From: Halichondria panicea
Taxonomy: Eukaryota > Porifera > Demospongiae > Suberitida > Halichondriidae
DNA: 64,000 bases
Assembly (NCBI RefSeq): GCF_963675165.1
Contig: NC_087390.1
Span: forward strand, 1,879,501-1,943,500
Direction: 5' to 3'
Under the pieces are notes generated by a model. It saw only the letters and a list, made by a program, of their open reading frames with translations. It was not told the DNA's origin and searched no databases. The position numbers and the translations under genes are program-made. How positions within the stretch are numbered: the first letter of the stretch is position 1; every line of letters begins with the position of its first letter. Shown here piece after piece: positions 1 through 13,800 of this stretch.

Positions 1-3000
1 TATATAATTAATAATTAATAATTATTATACAAAACAAATGTTATAAGTATGGTGCTATATTTATATTTTTATATTTATGGGGGGAATGTCCAGGGGCGCT
101 TAAGTACATGTAAAAGCGGCCCTGTATTTCATTGGACAGCTAAATTTAATATTTCCGTCCTGGCTGCGGGATCTCTGCAGGTTGCTCTCAATTGTCAGCT
201 GTTGAGCTCTGGTGTGTCGAGTGTGGGTGTGTGTGAGGTGATCCTGGGGAGGGATGTGACTGTAAGGGAGTGTATGTGTGTCATGGTGACAGCCCTCGGA
301 CTGACGGGTGAGCTGGAGCTAGGGGAATACCCTAAACTACACCTCCAGCATTTCCATTAGTATATCTGATCACATTTGACTATAATAATTATTATATATA
401 TACATTAATAATGTTGTCTTAATTCTCGGCTAATGTGTGTGCTTCTTTAGAGGTCCATTTTACGTATCTATCTAATATTAGAAGTACTCAATGCATATAA
501 TTATACCACTGTATATGTAGGCGGAGACTGGCACCTGCAAAGGACCAACTGGTGCGGAGAAGCAGCTGACGTGTTGGAAGATGAGGTGTGTGCATGGAGG
601 CAGCACCTGCATGACTGTAGTACATGCAGTACAGTGCAGTAACTGTATAGTACTGGCCGGGTTAGGGTTAGGGTTATCTTCTCTATACATGCAGTGATGT
701 GTTAATAGTTTGCCAACTGGTGGTATAATTTTACTAGGATGCCAGTCTGGAACAGGAGAGACTGAAGTCTGGTGACGTACTGCTCCTTGCAGAAGGAAGA
801 CTACCTCCCAAAGTGAGTGCACTGTTGTTCAGTAATGCATGTATTGTAAATGGAATTCACACGTGTACATGCTTGTACATGTATGTACGCAAAATGACAG
901 ATTAGTATTGTTTTTACCGGCCCACCCCCTCGTACATATGCAGGGTTTTATTCGTCTCCAAGTGTACCTCTACTCCCCCGAGTCCAGCCCCTCCCCCCAT
1001 CCACCAGCTGACCTCTCTCAGGACGTACGTTCCCTAGCTGGGGTTCAAGGCACATGTACAGGGCATGCTCTGGCAGTATAATATATAGTATGCACAAGCT
1101 ACATACATGTACATGATTATTTTAGTAGCCCCACCAGATGCTTTCTCATCTTGCACAGAATTCTGTACACAATACACACACACCTCACTTTTTACACCCC
1201 TCCACCACACGCCCCCACAGGTCCCCCTCCACCTGGTCCCCCCGTCCCTCTGCCACCCCCCTGTTCCCGGACAGCTGGACGAGGTCGGTGTATTAGAGAT
1301 CAGTAAAGAGGCCACTGTCGAGGAACTCAAGATCACCATCCTTACATTACCCGCCGTAAGTCATTTGACAGTCATGTGATAAAAAATGTTATATCAGCTC
1401 CTAGATTCAAGTATAGTAAACCATTAAAGCTCCCTGTATTATAGTGGCCATCTTGACAGGCAAGAAAATCTCTAGCCTTTCAATTGTGCGGCATTGAACT
1501 ATTACAGTTCTTTTAGAATGGTTTATAGACTCAGGTGTTTGCATGGTCCTAAGTTACCCCCCCCCCCCCCCTCCACAGATGGAGAATATGACGGTACCGT
1601 TGCTAGAGTTACTGAGAGTGAGGGAAGTGGTGAATGGCAGACCAGCCAAGATATTCAAACTACACAACCACACTTTGAGGTACAGTACGAGGGCGTACCG
1701 TGTTTATTGATGTCAGTAATACGTAGTTACTACAATGTAACTATTACTTTGTACGTGCAGGTATAGTGTTTGGAATCATTAAGGGCATTCCGTGTTTATT
1801 AGTGTGTATACATATAAAATTAATATCGCTGGATAGTGTTTGGAATCTACATATTATTATTATGTGTGAGATTGGCAGAGCGTTTGCACGTAGCCTTTAT
1901 ATAGGGTTATACGTGTGTACAACGATGTCAAATTTTAAATATATATTTTGTACATATATTTTGTGTACTGTTATAATTCAGGTTTTCCATTTACTGTGTA
2001 GTTGTAAATTAATGTGGTGGTATAATGTATTTGGCAAATGAGACAAGTGACGGGTGCCAGAATTGTCATAGAGAGCACAAAGTTGCTAAAATCTCTACCA
2101 AATTTCCCGCTTTAGAGTAACAGCACGCTTTTAATCGAGACCATGCAGTAATGGGCCTCTAGCCTCTATTTACTAACCAGGCCTCTATTCGAGACCAGAT
2201 GTTAATTACACTCGCAGTCAAAATTAAATAGTCAAACTTTACACTAATTATTAAGATACAGTCACGGTATAGTAACCAACATTGTGTACTATTTAGAGAG
2301 CCTTCACTTTCATAAACAGTCTGAACTTGAGACAGTCGTCTTTGAGGTACTGAGTGTTTGTGTCAGCACAGTAACCTAGGCGATCAAAGGGGAAGAATTT
2401 CTTTGAGTCGCCAAAAAATGTTGTTTTCTCTTTCAAAATGTTTATTTCCCTTCCTATGTAGTGTCCATGGTCACCCAGATGGTTGAGCATCTGTAGGATA
2501 GCTACACCTTCTGTTTTGGCAGCATCATCGATTTTATTGATGTAGGGTGACAAACTACCAGATCCAATACCTTTTGTAAACACATTGAATGAGAAGCTCC
2601 ACCCTTGTGCAGTAAACTCTCCACCATTCCAGTATCCATAGCTGCCTTTTTGCTTGTTGTTTCGTAAACTCAGTGAGAGTGAACTCGTGGCAAGAAAACC
2701 TATTTAGCAATAACAAATCATTTTGTATCTTCACTGTGTTGGCTTCCATCGTAGTCTTTAGATCACTGACTTTTGTGTCAAGCATTGCAACTTGTTGCTC
2801 AACCTTCACATCAAGATCTTGGACTATAGTTTGTAAATCATGGAATTTGGTATCAACTTTTGCGTCTAATCGTTGAATTTTGATATCGATGTTATTGCCT
2901 TGTTCCTTCACTTGTTTCTGCAAGTCGACTATTTGCTGATCTTTCTCCTCCATTTTCTGGTGTAGCTCTCTCGTTAGTTGCAGGTTGAGGAGGGTGGCTG

Positions 3001-4425
3001 TCAGGAGGTGGTGTTGGGCACTCTCTGTCATGTGACCCACCAAATTTCTTCGAGGAACCTTAACGTCACATCCATTACCAGCAAACTCACACTCCACAAG
3101 TTGTAGGGGGCACTCCAGCAGGTGGCTACCAGCTTGGCAGCGAGGGACGGTACCAATCTCACATTGGTTGGGACAAGGCAGGGGGTAGTTGTCACAGCAA
3201 GGGGTGTGGTCATTTGTTCCGATATCCTGGGTGGACTCAAAGTCACAATATTGGCACTTCCAGGGACGTTTTGGACAGGAGGTGGTGTGGTGGTTCAGGT
3301 CTCCCAGTTCCCCCGTCCACTCACACCCACTCTTCTTGTGGGGACAGCGAACATTCAACTGGCGAACTTTTCTCCTGAAGTACTTGTCTTCTTGAGTAGC
3401 CATGTTGTCTTGCTTGCACATAGGGCATGGTTTTAGTTCTTTGGTGAGTCTGTTGGCAGCTTGCTGGGAGATGTGGTGGCCGCAGCATGTTGTTTGGAGT
3501 GGCTCAACAAGTAGCTCTAAGCTCACAGGACAGAAGTAGTCTTGGTCAGGTTGTTCAACAAGGTCATAGTCAGGTTCAGCTGGCTGTGTGATCTGTTCTG
3601 GGGGGTGGGTAGCAGCTGGTTCTTGGTTCACGTTCACAGAGTTAGAACAGTCACTGTTACTGGTAGCCATATTTAGGCTGGGTTAGTGTTAGCAGGAAGC
3701 CACTCCCTCAGTTATCTGTGGTGTGTGCATGTGGTAAAGACAATCATTGCTCTGTGTAACAATACATTGTCTTTGTGTGAGAAAGATCTGTATACCCAAC
3801 CGCCCTAAATGGGTATATTCATTCATTAGCACTATAAACCATGCTAATTACTATTCAATCTTTCCCCTAATAGACGTCGGAACTGTCGTCAGGGTCAAAT
3901 GACAACAAAGGTTGCCTGCACAGTGCTGCACCAAGAAGAGGAACTATCTAGTAAGTGAATTAGTGATACTGTAGTAAATAATTCAGTTAGTCTCGAGGCT
4001 GGGCACGCTCTGCCTAATTTGTCTTGCTAAGAGGCTGGAATTCGAGACTACCTTTCAGTGTACATGCAGTAATACGCTTAGTTTCCACTCTTTTTACCAA
4101 ATACCCAACAAATTTATCCCTCTCTGTTCTAAATGCCCCCATGCAGGACTACTACAGTGGTTTTCAACCTGTGTGTGAGGTTACCTGGAGAGAGGGGATA
4201 TGGACCACACACTGAGGTAATGGTGGCTCTGTAGTAGTAATATTTAATGTTGTGCCATAACTTACACAGAAACGATGTATAATACAGTTCTCGCACTTTT
4301 AATTAGACCTACTATTTACGTATGATTGTGCAAAATATGTACCCACTATATACATTGTATTCCGATCCCATACCCGTAACCATGCACTATTTCCATTCCA
4401 TTTTCACATACAATCCAGTGGTTGA
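1..4425 (+). pseudogene. Partial, decayed second copy of the 3' part of USP40 (exons 24-31)
   Basis: This is a near-identical copy of 17040 to about 23850. Exons matching USP40 exons 24-31 lie at 181-307, 521-585, 738-812, 944-1024, 1221-1355, 1579-1679, 3874-3950 and about 4146-4214, with introns also similar. The first six keep the lengths of the intact copy (127, 65, 75, 81, 135, 101). The seventh is 77 nt instead of 66, with rearranged bases after the acceptor and a changed end. The phase therefore shifts, and the next exon would meet a stop after about ten codons. Similarity ends near 4425, at the acceptor of the next exon, whose coding sequence is missing. No catalytic exons are visible, but the copy runs to the left edge, so an upstream gene body cannot be excluded. 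I read it as a non-functional segmental duplicate, although the first six exons could still be transcribed. Confidence 0.8.
2293..3670 (-). pseudogene. TRAF-like gene broken by a one-base frameshift
   Basis: An intronless minus-strand gene lies inside the intron between the copies of USP40 exons 29 and 30. From its ATG at 3670 it encodes a degenerate RING/U-box-like finger, TRAF-type zinc fingers, a coiled coil and the start of a MATH domain. Near 2650 the frame is lost: the run of A after the QQAK codons is five long here and four in the intact paralogue at 19458-20909. The rest of the MATH domain continues in another frame (2293-2583, ending FMKVKAL). The first-frame product would be 371 aa and lack most of the MATH domain, which binds receptors and trimerises in TRAFs. 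One base separates it from an intact gene, so a sequencing error is the main alternative to recent decay. Confidence 0.85.
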
Positions 4426-5263
4426 AATCCAGACCCATCCGTGGATGAAGATGCCTACTCTCTCACCGACATCAAGAGACGGGGAAAGGCTACCACTAAA
4501 GACAAGCAAGGAGCAAAATACACAGGAGCTAAGCAAGGAGCGTCTGGCCACAAAGAAACTACAAAAGCAAATGTGGATCAGATCATCTACCATACTGCCA
4601 CGCTGCAGCAAACCCAGCCCCTCCCCTAGCTGCTCCCAAGGCAGCTCCAGTCCCTCCCCACAAGGCCCACCACCACCACTATCACTCAAGGTTGCTACTG
4701 CCCTTCTCAATCTGGATCTACAGCAGTCTGAAGGATCTCTACTCTATATAAGAACAGATTTTACGAGACTCTAGTCTAAGGAACAATTTGTACGAACAGT
4801 TGTATAGTTTAGCAGGCTATAGCAGGTAGAGTCAGCAATCAATGTTCAATTTTAGTTGAAAAGACTTGAAGCTTCAAGTATCTAGCAACATTTCTCAGAC
4901 CTTTGTACGTGGGTGTAATGGCTTGTTGTCATAGTTACTTATCTGAGATGAGGGGGTGACTGACTATAAACAGTAGCCACAAAAATGAATTTCGTTAACC
5001 TCTGCACCATTATTTAATAATTATGAGAGACTCTAAATATAATTAGCTGCGCCGTAAACGTACTGACCAGCTATTCATTGGCTCCAGCTATATTAAAGAA
5101 ACTATAAAGACATAAGACAAGTATAATATATAAGCAGATCGATCGAGGGTAGCTCAGTAAGTCTGATGTGGATCATTGATCTACTATTGTACAATTCCTA
5201 CAGGGTTGTGTCCATTGCCGACCGATAGTCGACTACCCACCTGATCTCACCCCCACACACACA
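4426..5263. other. Intergenic stretch upstream of USP40, with an unidentified coding-like segment
   Basis: Homology to the duplicated USP40 block stops at about 4425. The next 350 bases are compositionally coding-like. One frame from about 4436 to 4629 stays open and is rich in Lys, Thr, Gln and Gly (contains DAYSLTDIKRRGK). An overlapping frame is open to 4770. I recognise no family and see no convincing start. It could be a stray exon of an unknown gene joined at the duplication breakpoint. The remaining 500 bases to the USP40 start are AT-rich, and I see nothing definite in them. The USP40 promoter should lie here, but no clear TATA box or initiator stands out. Confidence 0.3.
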
Positions 5264-7836
5264 ATGCTTGAGGGTCTGTTTGACGAGGAGACTGTCGAGT
5301 ACGATGCAAAGTCTGCAGGGGATAACGAGAGCTCACGAGTGCCCCGCCCACCCACCCCCCGGAACAACACGAGGCTGTGTGGTCTCAGTAACCTTGGTGC
5401 CACCTGCTACCTCAACTCACTGTTACAGACTCTGCATTTCACTCCAGAGTTGAGAGGTAGGCAAATTTGTATCCTGTTCATAAAAGTTGAGTTTTATAAG
5501 TACTGAAGCGATGGGAATTAGCTACATAGGTGACTCGTGTACATGACTCTATTGGATGGTAGTATCCATGCAGTTTACCGTTGAGCATATCTTGGTGAAT
5601 GAACATGACTGAATGCAAGTTTCTTTGGGTACAGGGGTGCTAGATCTACATCTGGGACAGTCTCGGCTAATTCGGGACAGTTGGCAGAGACTGGTATATG
5701 CACAACTTGCTTGTAGATAGATCTAATACTTTTTTTAAAATTGTGATCATTTTCCTGTTCACAAAATTGATATGCTAAATTTTTTGTATGCAAATGATCC
5801 AGCAAATGTGGCAAGTGGGCAGATTTCAGTGTTATTGGTTCTCACCTCATGTGTCAGTGTCTGTTAGCTCAACAAGTAATGTGCTCTCAATGAGCACCAC
5901 CATTAATGAATCTACCCACTGTACTGCAGAGGAACTATTCAAACTGACTGAGACAGAGTTGGGCATCTTCTCCACTCAGGAGGGAGCAGACAACTCCATG
6001 GTAACCAGGAGCACTATAATTATTAACTATTTGCAGTTGTCTAGGAAAAATTAACGCCCTATAATTATAGTGGAACACACTTTATACAGTGTTTTACGGA
6101 TGTGGCCTTTGTTGAGAAGTTCTACACAAACTGTTCATTTGGGACCTGTGGGCTTTTGTTCAGAGGGTGGTTGGTTCCATTGTAGTTTGATTGTTGTCAT
6201 GGCTGCCCTCTGGCTGTTTAGCACATCTCTATAATCTCTGTCTGTGCTCAGGTGCGAGTGATTCCTGTCCAGCTGCAGAAGTTGTTTGCCAATCTCCTTC
6301 TGCTCAACCAGCAGAGTTGCAGTGTGGACGCTCTCACAAACAGCTTTGGTTGGAGCAACAGTGAGGTATGTGGTTAATGCAGTAACAGCATGAATATTGA
6401 ATATGAAGTAGGGAGCATTGTTTGTAGAGCAGTGCTGATCCACTGTACAACTGTACGTCACCGAGGGTTACAAGTGGTACAGCCTTATAACACTCTAAAT
6501 CTTGCTTTCACAATAATATTATTAGTGCATTAGAATTATTAGTTGTTAACGTACGTATTATAAACAGAAGGGTGTATGCCCTAGCTTGTAATGTATAGTA
6601 ATTTCTCCCACTCTCAATCGAGCCACTCACCACTCGCTTCTCCACTATCTCTCCCTCCATTCTCAGGAGTTCCAGCAGCACGATGTACAGGAGTTGAATC
6701 GGATACTGTTCAGTGCCATCGAGTCCTCTTTACTGGGCACCTCAGGAGAGCAGCTCATCTCTAAGCTCTATCATGGCGTCTTTGTGCAACAGGTAAGTAA
6801 GTGAGTGTTATAGATATTGCAATTAGAACCTACTTTCCCTTCTTCCCCAATAATCCCCCACTCCCAAAATCCATCTTCCTAACTTCAATTCCCCCTCCCT
6901 CTCCGTCAGATAATCTGTCAGGTGTGTGGTCGTGTGAGTGAAAGGGAACAAGAATACCTAGATCTGGCCATGGCCCTCTCCACTAGCCCCACTTTGGAGG
7001 GGGTGCTCCAGGAGTCGTACATCGAACAAGAGTTGCTGGAGGGAGCCAACCAATATCGTTGTGAGAAGTGTGGCAAGCTTGTCGACGCTAAGAGGGTGAG
7101 AGTTGCATTCTTAAAATAATGACAGACTACTCGTTTACTGTTGCCATAGTGATGTGCATTTTCGAAGTGGTGGCCACTACATTTTTTGCCTAACCTGTGG
7201 TAAACTACTATAGGCCTAGAAGGTGGTTAGTACCAACCACCACCGACCAGTGTGGGCACATCCCTGTAGTCTGAAAGACTTATAGAAGGCACTACAGTTT
7301 TGAAGAAATTGCCATACAACTAAAAGCCTGTACAGCTTAATGAAAGTGATAATTATTATGTTACACAACAATGCTACACATTGCACCATTGCTTTACATG
7401 CACTCCTCAGGGCTGCAAGATTCGGCAGCTGCCACAGATCCTCACGATAGCCCTCCTAAGGTTTCTCTATGACTACGAGAAGGGTGAGAGATATAAGGTA
7501 AGAAACTGGTAGTAGTACAATGTTTGAGCTATTTACTTAAGACCACAAATTGCATAATCGCTATGTATGAGAAAAAAAACGTTTTACGTGTGCTTATAAC
7601 TTGGCTGACCGTACAATAGACACATTTCAAGTATTCCAAACTATAACCTCCAGGACACTAGCAAATTCAAGTTCCCACTTGAGTTGGACATGGCCCCCTA
7701 CTGTGAGGATGGCTCTGTGGGGGGTAGCAGTGTGTACGAGCTGTTCTCGGTGGTCATTCACAGTGGCAGCACTCACTCCGGACACTACACTGCCTACATT
7801 CGGGACATTGATGGACTTGGAACTTGGGCTTCCCCC
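5264..7836 (+). other. USP40: USP40 exons 1-7: catalytic domain
   Basis: Exons: 5264-5456, 5930-6000, 6252-6365, 6667-6792, 6910-7095, 7411-7497, 7654-7836 (320 codons). Exon 1 carries the catalytic Cys, exon 5 the Zn-binding CQVCGR and CEKCGK pairs, and exon 7 the catalytic His followed by [10 protein letters not shown]. All key residues are present, so the enzyme should be active. The region around 7200-7260 in the intron after exon 5 holds a dispersed repeat also found in inverted orientation at 32986-33022. Confidence 0.9.
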
Positions 7837-10800
7837 GTGAGTCAACCTTATCTCTGTAGACTGTCCATACATGTACTTTATTATATTTTGCCTTTAATAC
7901 TTCTACATTCTCATTAGGTGGTTTCATATTCTTGACAATGTTAGGGAGTACAGTAGAACCTTATCCGGCCCTCGATTATCCGGCTTGGCAGTTTTCTTGT
8001 TATCAGATCAGAAAATGGGCGTGTCCCTCAAATGCGCATGCGCGTTGCAGCTGTTACCATGGAGACATGCCTGCTTATCTTTTGCGCATGCGCAGACACA
8101 ATGTGGCACTGCTGTTTATCAATAAAGTGGGTGGATCAAGGTGTGGTTTATCTATTCGATTATCCGGCATATTCACTTATCCGGCCTGCTTCTGGAACCA
8201 AGGTGTCCGGATAATCGAGGTTCTACTGTACCTGTTGGTACAGTAAGAGTATAATTGTACAGGGAATGCCTATATAAAGGGGCACAACGTTTTGGCCATT
8301 ATTATACAGAGTTGAAGAGTTGTTTTGTACCTGCTCATTTGAGACCTGGATGCCTGGCTTTTATATCACAGTTGACCCTCTTCAGTGGTGGAAGAGTTCC
8401 ATTAATTGTAGCTACACATACTACTCCACCCCTCCCCTCCCAGGACGAGGAAGTGGTCCAGTTGCCACGGGACCCGGCCTCTGGTAGTGTGGACCTCATT
8501 GACTTTGATAACCCTGCTGACCTCATGCTGGAGCTACTCAAACAATGTGGAGGGTCTGCCACCATCTCCAAGCTCACTAAGGTGTGTGGGGGGTAGGGTT
8601 AATTTACTGAACAATCGTAGTGTGTTATGTTGGTGTATGTTAGGATATAATATTATTATGAATTCTGTTAGCAGTTTTATAGCACATGCATTGTTTGCTT
8701 TGATGGAAATTATCTGTATGCAGGCTCTACAGGACAAGACTGGAGTGACGTGGAACAAGAGGTTCAAGAAGCAGTTTGGGCCCATTACAAAGGTGTGGTC
8801 ACTTCTCCAGGGTAGCTACAGTATGACTGTAAACTTAACTTACTTCGATCCATTATTGTGCATTTACTTGCCAAATATGTGTGATTTTCAATTATTATAA
8901 ATGTGATATCAAAGTTGCCATTTTATGATATAATTATTAATTACTCCCCCACACACACAGTTCCTGGGTAGCTGTCCCGACTTGTTCTCAGTCAACGAAT
9001 CTAACCTAGTGTCACTGGGTGGAGCCAACAAGACAGACACACAACAAGGTGTGGTGTGGGGTATGAATCAAGTGATTGGTAAAGATCATTAATGCAACAA
9101 AATGACATTGACTTTTACCATGACTGTGTTTCATTAGGGGGGATTTATGGATGGATGGCTTAACGAATCTTTTCCTTAACCATATCTCTTGAACACAGCT
9201 TCCTCTGGTGATAAGTCAGGGGGCAGTCCCCTTATTGTGAGGGTCAATGTAGAGCAGGCCGTCAATGCTGAGGGTGGAGAGGAGGCGGAGTCACAAGGTA
9301 CAGGTACAGCAGGTGACTATCATGCATCAGTCTCAACTTTCCCTTCCCGTACATTTATAATATCGTATGGTGAGAGACTTTCAACTACATCCCACTCTCC
9401 ATCAATCGTTTGAGACCACACGTTTTATAGGCTTAGCATTTGTTGTAAAAACTTGACACTATCTGAAATGTATAGTGTCCATTTCTTCACTCCTCACAGT
9501 TTCAACTAAAGGTGATAGCGTCGATGCAGTGAGGGGTGGAGCTAGCGAGAGTGGCCAAGACAAGAAGAATGGCGGGGAAGGGAAGAAAAAACCTGTGAAG
9601 AAAGAGTAAGTTAGGAAGAAGTACATGTAAAGGGTATTAATTTAGTATTCTGTTCTATGTCTGTGTGTCAAACCTTTAATACCAGATATCGGCCCGCCCC
9701 CTCCCCCTCCCCCTCACAGGTCCCCTCCAGCCCAAGGGCAGTGCTGGTTTGAGTTCAACGACACCCACGTATCTCCCATCAGGGCCAAACAGATGGAGAA
9801 GATGTACCAGGGCAAGCAGAGCGCTTACATGCTCTTCTACAGGAAGAAGGACATGCAGAGACCACCTCAAGGTGGGGACTGCTGTGGTTTGCATATCGTT
9901 ATATTCCTTTCACACTTCACAGCGTTAGGCAACAAATTATTTGGTGTTCCTGAGAGATTTCAAGTGGAGGTGGCCCGGGCTAACACAATACTGGACCAGG
10001 AGAGGTGAGGGCAGTGAGGGTGTGACCAACCACACCTCTTCACGAGTTGGCTCAATGGATATACACTGTGCCTTTAGGAGTGTCACGTAATATACATGTG
10101 TAATGGAATAGCCGTTCTGCAGTTTTTATGAGGGAAATCTCTTGTTGTTACTGTTTGGGTTGTAAAGTAGAGAGAGAGACAATTAGTGGTTGCAGTTGTA
10201 TGTGTATAACTGGGTCATAAAGGCACAGGATTGTATGGTGCTCTTTGGATTCGTGCATGGTTAGCAGGTTCTTGTTCTTGTGCTTCCACGTATGTATGGT
10301 CTCTATTTTATAGAATAAAATAGTTATATTCGGTGATTAGTCTAAGAGATTTACTTGTGGCCATAGTAAATATGTATTAAACTGCACAGATATGAGTATG
10401 ACATCGCCATCAACACACTTCAACTTATCATTCATTTCTCACTGGAGTTTGTGCTGGCCAACGGAGCACTGCAGAGAATTGACGAGGTGGGTGTGGTTTA
10501 TTATGTTACGGAAATAATTATATAATTATGTAGTTGTACGAATGTGGTATATAGAGGTGTTTGTTTTTACAAGGAGAGCTTTTTATTATGAGTACAGTAG
10601 AACCTCGCTAATCTGAATAGAACCGGACCAGACCCCATCCGAATACATGACATTTCTGGATTAACAATTGATTAATGAATAATTATCATTAACGAAGACA
10701 CTTTTGTACATGTATTATGATAATTATTACTGTGGCCAGAAGGGAAGCTGCTAGCTGGAATAGTATTTTATCTCTCCAATACAGTGAGTCTTGTGAGCTC

Positions 10801-13800
10801 TCTTCGTTTTCTTTGCAGGGGCCATTATATTTGAGCAGTTTATTATCGCTGATTCAGCAAAGAAAGTTAGATTGCGCATGCGCAATAGTTTATTCTATTG
10901 ACAGCCCCTCCTCTTTTTCAGTTTGCCGTTTTATCTGGATTTCGGAGTAAAGAGGTCCAGATTAGCGAGGTTCTACTGTAGTGAATAAGTTTTACCCACA
11001 ACAAATGTTATTATGCCTCGGTGCGCATGCGCAAGCGAGGTATACGGTAGTGTGTTTGTGTGTCTGTGTGTGTAGACTATTTCAGCTGCTCAAGGATCAA
11101 TGAAGTGCAAGTAAGAGTTTCTATAGGCTTCTAGTCATGTTTTCTTGGCTTGCAATGGTTGGATTTGCAAAATAAAGCTTCGTTCTCGAGTTATGCCTAG
11201 TTTTGCTTACTTGGAATGCCATTATATTGCAGTCTTTTCAGAAGAGTCCGTAGCAAAATTTATTCATCGAGTGTTGCTACTCTACTTAGTAGTTAGCTCT
11301 GCACTAGAACGCTAGCTATTGGTAGCTGCAGAGTGCTGAGTGAGAAGAGAGCTGCAAGGCTCTGCTGACCTGCTGACTTGCCATAATTTTAGACTTGAAC
11401 TTTTGGCATCGATCGTTTTTAACAACAATCATGGTCGATCATTACCCACTATTTGAGTTTCCCGCATGCAGCAAAATTATTCGTCATGATAATTATAAAT
11501 CAATCAATGTGTGTATAAAAGCTAGCTATAATAAGAATAATATTATTATGTTATGTAGCTTTGGCACCTCTACCGAGGCATCAGCACCTGCGGTGCTTTC
11601 ATTTATTTTTAGTAGTGTTATAGATGATACGACTTGTGTATAATTGTAATCACAAACGTGGGATTTTTATACAAGTTGTACATGCATGTACTGCTAACGT
11701 TTGTTTTCGTTATTTGCATCTACATGTATGTAAACAGTTTGTCAATGGACACTCATTGTTTGATGAGTTTTGAGGTTATATTAACAATAGATGGAATGTA
11801 TGAATATTGTACGGTGGCCCTGAGCGCTACAGTAACTCTAGTTGGTAGTTCATACTTGATAGTTCAAACGCGTAGTTGGTAGTTCGCAGTTGCTACTTGA
11901 TAGTTCAAATGCGTAGTTGGTAGTTTGCAGTTGCTACTTGATAGTTCAAACACGTAGTTGGCAGTTGCCAGTTGGTAGTTGGTAGTTCGTAACCTAAACT
12001 TTGCAACAATAATTAGCTTGCTTTTAAATTATGATACTGGCACCGATATCTAGCTGGCCTAGGACGGCAATATTAATCTTATATGTACACATCTAGGTAG
12101 GGAGATCATTTCAAGTCTAATCCTCATGTACCTATATTCCCAGATCCCAGCAGGGAGGGGGGAATTATAGAAACAGGTTTTGCATGGCACTTTTAGATTC
12201 TATTGAGGCTATTTAAAGTTATGGTTAAAAGATTAGAGGCAGTGCAAAGATCTATATACAACATTTGCTAACTGCAAAGTTTAAAGGTCACGAACTCCCA
12301 ACTGCCAACTGCCAACTACCAACTGCCAACTGCCAACTACCAACTGCCAACTGCCAACTGCCAACTGCCAACTGCCAACTGCCAACTACCAATTGCCAAC
12401 TGCCAACTGCCAACTGCCAACTGCCAACTGCCAACTGCCAACTACCAACTGGAGTAGCACTCAGGGCCACCGTAATATTGAAACCCACCCACTCTTAATA
12501 ATTATATAGCAATGTGATTCATGACCGTTTAGGGAAAGTAGTTAATGTTTCACTATTATATTATACATGTATGAACCAGCATTTTAGACAATTTGCACAA
12601 GTGTGTGTCCGTGCAAGAGAATAGGGCAATAGATTGTTCTCCTATAGCTATATTTATAGTACCTATAGTTACAGTATAGTGTGTATAGCAACCATTTCTA
12701 TATACATGCATGTGTGTATATATATGTGCGTGCATGCGTTTGAATGAGACAAACTAACTCTACGAATGGAGGGAGCCCTCTGGTATCAAGGAATGGCTGC
12801 AAGTACAAGTACAAAGTGAGGTGGTTCTATTCCAAGGGAGCCTTTCTCGTTCTGGTCTGGATTCTGGATTATGCTGTTGACTATAGCCTGTGTATCAGTC
12901 TCCCATGTATTGCATGTGTTCTGTCAACGACTTGATGTCAATTTTGTAATTTCGAAATGGCTCTATACTGTCCCAGTTGTGTTTGGTTTGTTGGGAGCTG
13001 TTTTCTTTGGATGGCTAGCCGACGCTAAGCTGGGGAACTACAGAGTGATGAAATACAGTTTTGTACTGTTGTTCCTCATAAGTTTGCTTTCTAGTGCCTT
13101 CACCCTAGTTCCTGACATTACACATTACGTGTATGTTGTGAGTGTCTTGTATTGCATAGGTTGGAGTCTCCTTATAGTAGCTGCAGTAGCATGCTTTGTT
13201 ACCTCACTACAACTAGGCCTGGATCAGATGCCTGATGCTTCATCTACCAATATCACTAGTTTTATTGCCTGGTTTGCATTCAGTATGTATGCTGGTGTTT
13301 GGATCCCTACTGTTTCTGATATGCCCATTAATTCCGGTGTTTCGTGTAACAGTCAATTATCACACTGGGTTGTCCAACTTTACAGTTTGCTGCCACCTTT
13401 GTGTATGAGTGTTGTTCTTATTCTTGACTTCCTCCTAACTAAAAAATGGCTGATAATTGAACCAAAGTCATCTCAGTCCCTCAAAACCATCTACTGTGTT
13501 CTCAAGTTTGCAGCTAAGCACAAAACTCCCCTCAATGGCAGTGCTCTCACATACTGGGAGGAAGACGTACCTTCAAGAATGGACCTGGGAAAGTCGAGAT
13601 ACGGTGGACCATTCACTACAGAGCAAGTTGAAAATGTGAAGACCATCCTACGTTTGTTGCCCCTCTGCTTAACGCTATGGCTTCTTGGGTGCTCACTTGC
13701 ACTCTTCCATCCACTATCTTATGCTATTGTTTATCCTCCTGATTGGAATTGTTATGTTTCAAAGCTTCTGCCCTTGTTCACATATCACTATTACTGGTGT

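Noticed and set aside
478-822. Minus-strand frame repeated almost identically at 17628-17828
   Set aside because: It is antisense to USP40 exons 25-26; conservation is explained by the duplication and the sense exons.
3122-3436. Plus-strand frames opposite the TRAF zinc fingers (also 22510-22948)
   Set aside because: They are shadows of the antisense TRAF genes; no family resemblance, and they change with the TRAF sequence.
12265-12498. Open frames with repeated NCQLPTA or WQLAVGS
   Set aside because: They are produced by the CCAACTG minisatellite in the foldback element.
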